64,000 nucleotides of DNA from Desulfonatronum thiosulfatophilum (GTDB taxonomy: Bacteria; Desulfobacterota; Desulfovibrionia; Desulfovibrionales; Desulfonatronaceae): NCBI RefSeq assembly GCF_900104215.1, contig NZ_FMXO01000003.1, positions 175,286 through 239,285 on the forward strand, read 5' to 3'. The notes beneath the pieces were generated by a model. It was not told where the DNA came from and ran no database searches. It saw only the letters and a list, made by a program, of their open reading frames with translations. This document shows, in pieces, positions 37,030 through 44,716 of this stretch. Made by a program: the position numbers and the translations under genes. The stretch's first letter is position 1. The number at the start of each line of letters is the position of its first letter.

Positions 37030-38396
37030 GAAGTCTCCTGTCCGGCCGCGTGCAAGCCGACTTTCAGTTCGGCCCAGCGGTTCCAGAATTCCGGAAAGGA
37101 TTTGGCCACGCAGCTCGGCTGGTCCAGGTCCACGCCGATTCCGGCCAGTTCCAGGAGCGAGAGGCTCATGGCCAAACGGTGGTCGCCGTAGGTCTTGAAG
37201 GCGAAGCGCCGACCCGCGGGAAGAGGCGCCGGCTCGATGCGCATGCCGTCTTCCAGGGGAGTGGCCTTGGTTCCGATACGGGTGAGTTCCGTGACCACGG
37301 CGTCCAAACGATCGCTTTCCTTGATGCGCAGATGAGCCACGTTGCGGATGGTGGTGGTTCCCTCGGCCTGGGCCGCAACGGCCGCCACCGTGGGTACCAG
37401 GTCGGGGCAGGAGCCCATGTCCAGGTCCACGCCATGCAACCGGCCGCCCGCGACCACGACCTCGTTCTCCTTCCAGGTGACCCCGGCGCCCATTCGGGCC
37501 AGGATGTCCGCGATGGCCCGGTCGCCCTGGAGAGAGTCGGCGTTCAGCCCCCGCAGACCCACCGGAACACGGCTCAGCGCGCCGGCGGCCAGAAAGTACG
37601 AGGCGTTGCTCCAGTCTCCTTCCACGGCCATGTCCCGGGGCTGATACGCGCCGGGCTGGACCACGATGCGCAGGCGTGCGGGAACCACATTTCCAGGGGC
37701 TTGCCAGGGCACGTCCGTCCAGCGTTCATCCTGCAGGCTCTGGACCTGGAAGCGTGCCCCGAACCGTTCCATGATCTGCAACGTCAGGCCGACATAGGGC
37801 CAGGAGACCACCTTGCTCCCGCCGATCCGGACGGTCAGGGGGGCATGGGCCAAGGGCGCGGCCAAAAGCAGGCCGGAGAGGTACTGGCTGGATTCGTCGA
37901 GATCGATGGATACTTCGCCGCCGGGCAGGCCCGCGGCCCGCAGGAGCAGGGGCGGGCAGCCCTGCTGTTCCAGGTAGTCGACATCCGTACCCTGCTCGCG
38001 CAGGGCCCGGACCAGGCTGGCAATGGGGCGGGCGTGCATCTTGCCTCGGCCCTGGATGCGGAACGCTCCCTGGCCCGCGGCCAAAACCGCCGTCAGCAGA
38101 CGGCAGGTCGTGCCCGATTCGCCCACGTCCATGACCAGCGGTTCCTGGTCGTCCTGGCTCTGGCGACCCTGAGGGCCGCGAGGCATGCCGGAGACCGTGT
38201 ACCGGCCCGGTTCGTCACGCTGGATCAGGGCCGAGGCCAGGGCCAGAATGTCTCGGGTGCGTTCGAGGTCCTCGCTTTCCAGGACATTGGACAGGCGGGA
38301 TTTGCCCGGAGCCAGGGCCGCGGCGATGAGCACGCGGTGGGACAGGGACTTGGAGGCCGGAGCCTGGAGGATGATCGGAGAGGGTTGTGTGGTCAT
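37026..38396 (-). CDS. aroA: 3-phosphoshikimate 1-carboxyvinyltransferase (EPSP synthase)
   Basis: AroA joins shikimate 3-phosphate and phosphoenolpyruvate. The 456-residue protein has the N-terminal QAPASKSLSHRVLIAAALA, the DVGESGTTCRLLTA loop and the C-terminal RIKESDRLDAVVTELT and YGDHRLAMSLSL. The ATG at 38396 lies 31 bp after the pheA stop. The first loop reads DVGESGTT where most enzymes have LGNAGTA, a variant I have seen in sulfate reducers but cannot verify here. Confidence 0.94.
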   Translation of the reverse strand: MTTQPSPIILQAPASKSLSHRVLIAAALAPGKSRLSNVLESEDLERTRDILALASALIQRDEPGRYTVSGMPRGPQGRQSQDDQEPLVMDVGESGTTCRLLTAVLAAGQGAFRIQGRGKMHARPIASLVRALREQGTDVDYLEQQGCPPLLLRAAGLPGGEVSIDLDESSQYLSGLLLAAPLAHAPLTVRIGGSKVVSWPYVGLTLQIMERFGARFQVQSLQDERWTDVPWQAPGNVVPARLRIVVQPGAYQPRDMAVEGDWSNASYFLAAGALSRVPVGLRGLNADSLQGDRAIADILARMGAGVTWKENEVVVAGGRLHGVDLDMGSCPDLVPTVAAVAAQAEGTTTIRNVAHLRIKESDRLDAVVTELTRIGTKATPLEDGMRIEPAPLPAGRRFAFKTYGDHRLAMSLSLLELAGIGVDLDQPSCVAKSFPEFWNRWAELKVGLHAAGQETS

Positions 38397-38427
38397 GGTG
38401 CGTCCTTGATGAAGCAGAAAATAATGA

Positions 38428-39561
38428 TCATGTGTCGGCGGAAACGTCCAGGTAGGGACCCGACGGGTAACTGCCCAGAATCCGCAGGGTATGGCAGTTA
38501 TCGCGCAGGTCAGCCAGAACCCGCTGGTATTCCTCACGGCTGATGTCGCATTCCAGGTCCACGAAAAAGACGTACTTCCATTTCTCGCCGCGAAATGGGC
38601 GTGATTCCAGTTTTTTCATGTTGATGCCTTCCCGGGCCAGCAGGTTCAGGACTGCGGCCAAGGAACCGGGCTTGTCCGGCAGGGTGAACAGGATGGACGT
38701 CTTGTCCTGATTGCCCGTTCCGGCCGGGACGGAACCGATGACCAGAAATCGGGTCCAGTTGTCCGGCTGATCCTCGATGCGCTGGGCCAGGGCGGTCAGG
38801 CCGAGCATTTGGCCGAGGCGGACATGGCCGATGGCGGCACTGTCCGGTTCCTCCAGGACCCGGCGGGCCGCGGCGGCCGTGCTTTCCGCGGGTACGATGC
38901 CGGCCGTGGGCAACTGGGCGCGCAGCCAGGCGGAACATTGCTCCAGGGCCTGGGGATGGGAATAGACCCGTTTCACGTCGGCCATCTGCCGGGCCGTGGA
39001 GAGCAGGGCGTGGCTGATCTTGCAGTAGATTTCCGCCTGAACATGGACCTCGAACTGCAGAAACAGGTCCAGGCTCTGTCCGACGGTGCCCTGCAGGGAA
39101 TTTTCCAGGGGGATCACGCCCAGTTCGGCTTCCTTGCGCACGATGGCCGTGAAGACTTCATGCAGGGTCGGCTTGGGCCGGAATTCCCCGCTGTGGCCGA
39201 GGTATTCCACTCCGGCGAAGTAGGAAAACGTGCCTTCGGGGCCGAGGTAAACGATGGTTTGCGGTCGCTGCAAACGGCGGGAGGAGGAGAGGATTTCCCG
39301 GTAGATGGTACGCAGGTGCTCTTCCGGAAGCGGGCCGGGATTGGCCGCGATCAGTTTGGTCAGGAGTTCCTTCTCGCGAAAGGGTTTGAAGATGATGTCC
39401 TTCTGGTCCCGCTTCAGCCGTCCGACCTCCAGGCTGAAGGCCGCCCGGCGGTTCAGGAGGGTCAGAAGCTCACGGTCCACGGCGTCGATCCCCTGCCGCA
39501 GTTCGCTCATCCGGGTAGGAGTTTCTTCGGAGAGGGATGGCTGGCTGTTGTTCTGGCTCAT
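38428..39561 (-). CDS. pheA: chorismate mutase / prephenate dehydratase
   Basis: This bifunctional P-protein makes phenylpyruvate from chorismate. The 377-residue chain has an AroQ-type mutase domain (residues about 15-100, LRQGIDAVDRELLTLLNRR), the dehydratase domain (YLGPEGTFSYFA, GVIPLENSLQGTVGQSLDL, and the catalytic-type TRFLVIG) and a C-terminal ACT domain with KTSILFTLPDKPGSLAAVL and LESRPFRGEKWKYVFFVD for phenylalanine feedback. It overlaps the previous gene by four bases. Confidence 0.95.
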   Translation of the reverse strand: MSQNNSQPSLSEETPTRMSELRQGIDAVDRELLTLLNRRAAFSLEVGRLKRDQKDIIFKPFREKELLTKLIAANPGPLPEEHLRTIYREILSSSRRLQRPQTIVYLGPEGTFSYFAGVEYLGHSGEFRPKPTLHEVFTAIVRKEAELGVIPLENSLQGTVGQSLDLFLQFEVHVQAEIYCKISHALLSTARQMADVKRVYSHPQALEQCSAWLRAQLPTAGIVPAESTAAAARRVLEEPDSAAIGHVRLGQMLGLTALAQRIEDQPDNWTRFLVIGSVPAGTGNQDKTSILFTLPDKPGSLAAVLNLLAREGINMKKLESRPFRGEKWKYVFFVDLECDISREEYQRVLADLRDNCHTLRILGSYPSGPYLDVSADT

Positions 39562-40529
39562 GCTTCGCTGATCTCCTCGCTAATGGCCATGCCGAAATGG
39601 CGTCCCGCCGTGTCCAGGCGGCACAGCACCTCGTCGCCGGGAGCCAGAGCCACCACGCTGACCGGGGTCCCGTCAGGACGCACCAGGCGGATGGTTTCCG
39701 CGTTTTGCAGGAAGATCGTCCCCCTGCGTTCGCCGCATACCGCGACAATCAGGATCAGGGGGCGGATTTCAATCTTGGCGCGGCCGACCACGGCCAAGGA
39801 TGTCCGGCCCTGGGCGTCCACGACCAGCACTTCCCTTCCGGCGGAAATTTCGCCGAGATAGGCGGTCCGGTCGCGGGGCAGCAGGGTGTAGGCATGCACG
39901 GCGCCGGCATTGATACGGAACGGTCTGGCCGCGACATAGGGATTGTCTTCGGTTTCGGCATGGACCAGGAAGGTGAAGGCGCTGGAATTGCCCACCAGCA
40001 TGCCCTGGCCGGTGCGCAGCAAAGAGCAGGTGTCCACGCAGACCCGGTGGCCCAGGCCCACGGGCGTGATCTCCTCGATCCGGGCCGTGTCCAGGTCCAG
40101 GCGGCCCTCGGAGAGTTTCAAGGCGGCCACGATGGCTTTCAATTCCTGCACTGCTTCGGGCAGGACAACCACGAAATCAACGCCGCGTTCCAGGATCCCC
40201 GCGGCGAGTCGGGCCTGGTCCAGGGATGCAACCTCCACGCCCAGCCCATTACCCTGGGCCAGAATGTTTTCTACGGGAATGATCTCCCAGCCGAGACGCA
40301 GCAGGACCTTGCCCTGGGTGCGCAGGCAGTGCACGGCCTGTTCTTCGTCGGCCTTCTGTTCCAGACAGATTGTTTCCATTTCGTTCTCGGCCAGGACCTG
40401 AACGCGGCCCAGGGCCCTGATCTCGTCAACCCGGTCCGCGGGAGCAATCAGGGCGTCCACTCCGGATTCCAGGGCCAAAGTCACGGAGGTCTTGTCGAAG
40501 GGAACGGCTTTAAACCAGACTTGGGGCAT
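39558..40529 (-). CDS. aroB': 3-dehydroquinate synthase II (archaeal type)
   Basis: This 323-residue protein is of the archaeal type that makes 3-dehydroquinate from the ADH product of the preceding enzyme, replacing AroB. Typical stretches are VDTCSLLRTGQGMLVGNSS, RPFRINAGAVHAYTLLP and KTSVTLALESGVDALI near the start. The ATG at 40529 has GAGG upstream. The pair of archaeal-type enzymes means the shikimate pathway starts from aspartate semialdehyde and a ketohexose phosphate, not from erythrose 4-phosphate, as shown for Desulfovibrio. Confidence 0.92.
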   Translation of the reverse strand: MPQVWFKAVPFDKTSVTLALESGVDALIAPADRVDEIRALGRVQVLAENEMETICLEQKADEEQAVHCLRTQGKVLLRLGWEIIPVENILAQGNGLGVEVASLDQARLAAGILERGVDFVVVLPEAVQELKAIVAALKLSEGRLDLDTARIEEITPVGLGHRVCVDTCSLLRTGQGMLVGNSSAFTFLVHAETEDNPYVAARPFRINAGAVHAYTLLPRDRTAYLGEISAGREVLVVDAQGRTSLAVVGRAKIEIRPLILIVAVCGERRGTIFLQNAETIRLVRPDGTPVSVVALAPGDEVLCRLDTAGRHFGMAISEEISEA

Positions 40530-40602
40530 GATGTTGTCCTCTTGTTGTCGCGTCTCTTTCAGCAGAGCAAGCTGCTTCGCCGAGGTCCGACTTGTCTTGA
40601 TT

Positions 40603-41406
40603 TTACTGCAGCAGTTCCATGGCCTGGGCCACTTCCCAGTCGTCATGGACGATGCCGTGCAGGGCCTGAACCAGGCGGGAAGGCTGCTTGGCCTGGAAGA
40701 TGTTGCGGCCGATGGACAATCCCGCGCCGCCGGCCTGGAGGCTGTCGTAGACCATGCGCACCAGGTCCTCGCTACTGTCCAGCTTTGGGCCGCCGGCGAT
40801 GACCACGGGAACGCAGCACCCGTCCACAACGGGACGGAAGGTGTCGATGCTGCCGGTGTACGGCACCTTGACCACGTCCGCGCCCAATTCCACCCCGACC
40901 CGGGCGCACTGGGCGACTACTTCCGGATCGTACTCGCTGGGAATCTTCGGGCCGCGGGCATAGACCATGGCCAATACGGGCATGCCCCAATCCATGGCCG
41001 AAGTGGTCACCCGACCCATCTGCTCCAGCATGTGCCGCTCGGTCTCGTCGCCGAGGTTGATGTGCAGGCTGACCGCGTCCGCCCCCAGCTTGATGGCGTC
41101 TTCCACCGTGCCGACCAGGGTCTTGGCGTTGGGAAAGGGGGACAGGGACGTGCTGGCGGAAAGATGGACGATCAGTCCGATGTCCGCGCCGCGGCCGCGA
41201 TGGGAGCAGCGCACCAGCCCCTTGTGCAGGATGATGGCGTTGGCTCCGCCCTCGGCAACATTGTTGATGGATTCGCGCATGTCCACCAGCCCGGAAATCG
41301 GCCCCACGCTGACGCCGTGGTCCATGGGCACGACAATGGTGCGCCCCGTGTTGCGGTTGAAAATGCGTTCCAGTCGGACGGCTTTTCCCAAGTGCATGTT
41401 TTGCAT
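40603..41406 (-). CDS. aroA': 2-amino-3,7-dideoxy-D-threo-hept-6-ulosonate synthase (DhnA/ADHS type)
   Basis: This 267-residue class I aldolase-like protein condenses aspartate semialdehyde with 6-deoxy-5-ketofructose phosphate in the archaeal-type route. Motifs are [16 protein letters not shown] at the start, [29 protein letters not shown] with the Schiff-base lysine, and [10 protein letters not shown]. The ATG at 41406 has GGGGAG upstream. It is the first structural gene of the aromatic operon and is preceded by the aromatic attenuator at 41461-41627. Confidence 0.92.
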   Translation of the reverse strand: MQNMHLGKAVRLERIFNRNTGRTIVVPMDHGVSVGPISGLVDMRESINNVAEGGANAIILHKGLVRCSHRGRGADIGLIVHLSASTSLSPFPNAKTLVGTVEDAIKLGADAVSLHINLGDETERHMLEQMGRVTTSAMDWGMPVLAMVYARGPKIPSEYDPEVVAQCARVGVELGADVVKVPYTGSIDTFRPVVDGCCVPVVIAGGPKLDSSEDLVRMVYDSLQAGGAGLSIGRNIFQAKQPSRLVQALHGIVHDDWEVAQAMELLQ

Positions 41407-41460
41407 GATCTCATCTCCCCGGCATTGTCTCCAGGAGTCCGTCTCGTCGCCGCCTGAGCC

Positions 41461-41493
41461 AAAAAAAAGGCCGCAGGCGGTTTGCCTGCGGCC
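41461..41493 (-). terminator. terminator hairpin of the aromatic attenuator
   Basis: A 10-bp perfect GC-rich stem with a five-base loop is followed on the minus strand by eight T residues, 55 bp upstream of the first structural gene. Confidence 0.92.
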
Positions 41494-41519
41494 CTTTGAG
41501 AGCGGTTTATTCTGGTTTC

Positions 41520-41627
41520 CTATTGTATTGGATACACCGCTTCCCTCTGACCACAGGCCAATCCACGCCAAAAATAAAAAAAACCAAAATAAAAATTGGT
41601 GGAGAGGAAGGTGATTGAGGAAGGCAT
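41520..41627 (-). CDS. aromatic operon leader peptide
   Basis: This 35-residue frame is too short for normal gene calling. It begins [10 protein letters not shown], continues [10 protein letters not shown] (five Phe, two Tyr and one Trp in ten residues) and ends in EAVYPIQ. Such a run just before a terminator and the aromatic operon is the hallmark of a phe leader peptide. The function is regulatory: ribosomes would stall at the run when aminoacyl-tRNA is scarce. No Shine-Dalgarno sequence precedes the ATG. If the promoter proposed at 41635-41664 is right, the message starts within a few bases of it and could be leaderless. Confidence 0.82.
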   Translation of the reverse strand: MPSSITFLSTNFYFGFFYFWRGLACGQREAVYPIQ

Positions 41628-41634
41628 GGAAATA

Positions 41635-41664
41635 AAGCTAGTCGAAACAGTTTTTATGTGTCAA
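41635..41664 (-). promoter_or_regulatory. candidate sigma-70 promoter of the aro-trp operon
   Basis: A consensus TTGACA (41664-41659) is followed after 18 bases by TAGCTT (41640-41635), a poor -10 box. It lies directly before the leader peptide ATG at 41627. Confidence 0.5.
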
Positions 41665-41883
41665 GCATTTATTTCAGAAAATTTCCTGATTACAGTAATG
41701 ACGGTTCCTCACCCCGAATAAGCAAATCATCCCGGTTGTTACGATCGGAAGAGGAAGCGTCAACTTGTCAAAGGATGAGTGAACACGGGAATATCACTGC
41801 TTCTGGAGCAGAATCGACTTGCATCTTGCGGTGTTTTTTGGAAACATGCCGACGCACGTCAACACTAACCGGAGAGAATATAT

Positions 41884-42573
41884 ATGGACAAAAAAAGCTG
41901 GTTGCAGAAGTTGGAATCCATGGAGCAGGAACCGAGAGAAGTTGAGACTCCTGAACCGGAACCGTATACTTTGCGAGAAGCTTTGGAAGGCCGTGGAAAG
42001 CAATTGATTCTTGGCGGCGTTGGCTTGTTTGTCCTGATCATCATGGTGATCATCATCTCGTCCGGTCGGGGCGGGAATCCGGATCGGGACTTCAGCGACA
42101 TTCTGGCCCGGCTGGAGAGCATCGAGTCCAGGATTATGGGGTTGGAAAATCAGGAGAGCGGACGCCAGCAGGCTTTGGTCCGGATGCAGGGCGATTTCAG
42201 TATCCTGACCATGCGGGTGGACAAGCTTTCCCGGGAAATGAAGGAGCAGGTCGCTGAAGTCTCCAGCCCGCCGGCAACGCGGCAAACCGCGCAAGCCGCG
42301 GCGCCCGCTCCGCAGCCTGCCCGGCAACAAACGGCCGCTCCGGCACCCGCTCCCACCCCGGCTCCGGCTCCCGCACCAGCTCAGGTCGCTTCATCAGCCC
42401 CGGCACCGCAACGTCCGGCAGCCTCCAGGGGAGTAACCCATGAGGTGCAGCCCGGCGAGACCCTGTTTCGCATCAGCCGGACCTACAATGTGAGCGTGGA
42501 TGACATTCGCCGCCAGAACAACCTCAGCGGAGACCGGATCAACCCAGGTCAGGTCCTCACGATCAGGCCTTAG
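41884..42573 (+). CDS. membrane-anchored LysM-domain protein
   Basis: This 229-residue protein has a charged N-terminus, one membrane helix near residues 40-58 (LILGGVGLFVLIIMVIIIS), a coiled-coil stretch (residues about 70-125), a long Pro/Ala linker, and a C-terminal LysM domain (HEVQPGETLFRISRTYNVS) for binding peptidoglycan glycan. It probably spans from inner membrane to cell wall. GGAGAG precedes the ATG. It starts divergently from the aromatic operon. Its partner or enzyme is not known. Confidence 0.85.
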   Translation: MDKKSWLQKLESMEQEPREVETPEPEPYTLREALEGRGKQLILGGVGLFVLIIMVIIISSGRGGNPDRDFSDILARLESIESRIMGLENQESGRQQALVRMQGDFSILTMRVDKLSREMKEQVAEVSSPPATRQTAQAAAPAPQPARQQTAAPAPAPTPAPAPAPAQVASSAPAPQRPAASRGVTHEVQPGETLFRISRTYNVSVDDIRRQNNLSGDRINPGQVLTIRP

Positions 42574-42583
42574 AGCAATTTCC

Positions 42584-42644
42584 AATCCGGTTCGCGCTTT
42601 CGTTGAACAGATCAGTCAGACGCGTGCGCGAGCCGGATTTTCCT
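42584..42644. terminator. terminator between LysM and U32 genes
   Basis: AATCCGGTTCGCGC (42584-42597) pairs with GCGCGAGCCGGATT (42626-42639) with one G-U pair and is followed by TTTT. It lies between convergent genes. Confidence 0.7.
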
Positions 42645-42655
42645 TCCTCCAGATT

Positions 42656-44716
42656 TCAGAGCAACCGCAAGTTCCAGTTGAACGGGGATGTCCGGGGCCG
42701 CTGATCTAGTCCCGCAGGAAGTTTTTCCTCAAGCTGGATGAAGATGCGGTACCCCGCGGATTCGATTTTTTCTCTGTAAGGGCGCAAGTCCAGGGTCCAG
42801 TCCGGATAGACCCAGAGATTCTGCTGGTATTTGCGCGTCCATGCGATTTCGCCTTTGGGGCTGACCAAAGGCTTTTCCGGGACCAGTTCCTCGGCCTGCA
42901 GGCGTGAGACGCAGAAAGGCAACATTCCTTCGATAATAATTCCCAGTGGCAGACTGGCCTGTTCGGGCAGGGCCAGGAGAGACTCTTCGTCCAGTTCCGG
43001 GCTGACCACGGCGCCGTCGTATCCGATTTGCCGCAGTTGATCTATGGCCAGGGCATTTGCCGTGTTGCAGAAGGGGCCGGCCCAGATTTCCCGATCCGTC
43101 ATGGAGATCGGGGAATCGAATAGGGAAAGCTGCCAGGATGCATTGCAGATAAAAAATGTCGCTCCAGCAGATTGGACCTGCTCCAGGGCTTTGCGCCAGA
43201 TATATTCCTCTTCCGGCCAGATCACCGGCGGCAGCCACCAGCACAATCGGCGGCAGGTTTCCCTGCCCATGTGCTCCAGGAATTTCGGGTCCAACCACAT
43301 TGCCTGGGCAACTTTTTCCTGGCTTCGTCGCGGCCTGCGGGAGACCGTCATGGTTCGCCCGCGGCCCTCGAAGCGAGCGGCTCGAGGCAGAGTCGGGGCA
43401 AAGGACGAGGCCTGAACATCATCCGATGCGAACTGGTTCAGCTCGATTTCAAGTTGCTGGATCAGTCGTTTCAATTCCGGTTCACGACGATCAATGAGCC
43501 AGACAGGGGCTCCCGGCGGCGGGGCCGTACTCTTGGGCGTTGTGCCTCCTGGTCTGCCATCGAAGGAACGTTTCGTTTTATCGGAAGCTTTTTTTCCTTG
43601 TTCCACGGCAAGGTTGAATTGTGCGCCTTTGGGGACGAACCGGGTGACCCGCAGGACCCTGTGCCATGGCTGATCCTCGGAGCCGAGCCGCAACAGATCA
43701 CCCGGATGCAGGGGAAGCCGTGGCCGGATGAAGGCGGTTTTTGCATCCTTGGGAATGTGCCCGGCCAAAAGCCCGGAAGCGAGGTGCGTGTTCGGAGCCA
43801 GGGGCGTGTATTTTCGTTGGGGCAGGAATCCGGCATGGGATCCGGGGCGGCCGAGAGCCATTTCCAGCAAGGCAGCGGCTTCTTTTCGGGCGCGGACCGA
43901 ATTGCTTTCGTCCCGGAGGAGGCGGTATGCGGTGACGGTGTAGAAAACATAGTGGGCGCTTTTCTTGCGGCCCTCGATTTTCCAGGTGCGAACTTCCGGG
44001 ATGTCCAGCAGGGTTTTGACCAGCACGTCCAGGCTGAGATCCTGGCAGGAGAAATAGCTCCCCATGCGGCCCTCCTGTTTGTAAACCCGTCGGCACGGCT
44101 GGACGCAACGCCCCCGCAACCCGCTTTTGCCGCCCATGTAGCTGCTCCAGTAGCAGCGTCCGGAGACGGCGTAGCACAGCGCGCCGTGGACGAAGACTTC
44201 CAGGTTCATGCCCGATGGGCAAGCCTGGGCCATCTGCTTGATTTCATCCAGATGCAGTTCCCGGGGCAGCACCACCTGCCGCACGCCGAGGCGCGCCGCG
44301 GTCTCCAGGCCTGAGGCCGTGCTGACGCAGGCCAGGGTGGAGAGATGCACCTCGCCGGAGAAGCCGGTCTGGCGGGTGAGTTCCAGCAGTCCCAGATCCT
44401 GAAGAATGAGTCCGTCCGGATGGACGTGGCGCTGCAACTGGTCCACCAGATGTCCGGCGGCAGTGAGATCCCGGGGCTTGAGCAGCGCGTTCATGGCCAC
44501 CAGGACCTTGCAGCCCTTGGATTGGGCCAGCTGGGTCAGGTCGGCCAGTTCGCGCAGGGAAAAATTCTCCGCTTCCATCCTGGCCGAGAAGTGCTTCAGG
44601 CCGCAGTAGACGGCGTCGGCTCCGGCAGCCAGAGCCGCCAGGAAGGCCTGTCGGTCTCCGGCGGGAGCAAGTATTTCCGGCTTGAAGGACGGGGAGCTTG
44701 TTTCATTGAGTTGCAT
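42656..44716 (-). CDS. U32 family peptidase / RlhA-type protein with C-terminal domain
   Basis: This 686-residue protein starts with the family stretch PEILAPAGDRQAFLAALAAGADAVYCGL and has the U32 core (CVSTASGLE, ELHLDEIKQ, FVHGALCYAVSGRCYWSS, GRCVQPCRR). Members with these cysteines (about residues 180-220) act in 23S rRNA hydroxylation (RlhA) or tRNA hydroxylation (TrhP), not clearly as peptidases. The C-terminal 400 residues include a charged linker with many Pro/Arg. The substrate is unsure. The start overlaps the preceding frame by 14 bases. Confidence 0.87.
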   Translation of the reverse strand: MQLNETSSPSFKPEILAPAGDRQAFLAALAAGADAVYCGLKHFSARMEAENFSLRELADLTQLAQSKGCKVLVAMNALLKPRDLTAAGHLVDQLQRHVHPDGLILQDLGLLELTRQTGFSGEVHLSTLACVSTASGLETAARLGVRQVVLPRELHLDEIKQMAQACPSGMNLEVFVHGALCYAVSGRCYWSSYMGGKSGLRGRCVQPCRRVYKQEGRMGSYFSCQDLSLDVLVKTLLDIPEVRTWKIEGRKKSAHYVFYTVTAYRLLRDESNSVRARKEAAALLEMALGRPGSHAGFLPQRKYTPLAPNTHLASGLLAGHIPKDAKTAFIRPRLPLHPGDLLRLGSEDQPWHRVLRVTRFVPKGAQFNLAVEQGKKASDKTKRSFDGRPGGTTPKSTAPPPGAPVWLIDRREPELKRLIQQLEIELNQFASDDVQASSFAPTLPRAARFEGRGRTMTVSRRPRRSQEKVAQAMWLDPKFLEHMGRETCRRLCWWLPPVIWPEEEYIWRKALEQVQSAGATFFICNASWQLSLFDSPISMTDREIWAGPFCNTANALAIDQLRQIGYDGAVVSPELDEESLLALPEQASLPLGIIIEGMLPFCVSRLQAEELVPEKPLVSPKGEIAWTRKYQQNLWVYPDWTLDLRPYREKIESAGYRIFIQLEEKLPAGLDQRPRTSPFNWNLRLL

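Larger units (their letters stand above)
41461..41627 (-). promoter_or_regulatory. aromatic (Phe-type) attenuator ahead of the aro-trp operon
   Basis: On the minus strand a leader peptide rich in Phe/Tyr/Trp (41627-41520) is followed by a terminator (GGCCGCAGGC at 41493-41484, GCCTGCGGCC at 41478-41469, then eight T). A segment within the leader, GCCTGTGGTC (41558-41549), can pair with the first terminator arm at all ten positions, two being G-U, and so serve as antiterminator. It lies 9 bases after the FYFW codons. A weaker pairing of CCAAT (41599-41595) with ATTGG (41562-41558) flanks the Phe codons and could be the 1:2 hairpin. The hairpin TGTAT/ATACA at 41536-41524 sits in the antiterminator loop. 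Confidence 0.85.

Noticed and set aside
41524..41536. Perfect dyad TGTATTGGATACA that looked like an operator over a TACAAT -10 box
   Set aside because: It lies inside the leader peptide frame and between the two halves of the antiterminator, so a small RNA hairpin in the loop explains it better than a repressor site.
41658..41945. 95-codon plus-strand frame before the LysM gene
   Set aside because: It overlaps the aromatic promoter region and the LysM start in another frame, has no ribosome site and no recognisable motif.
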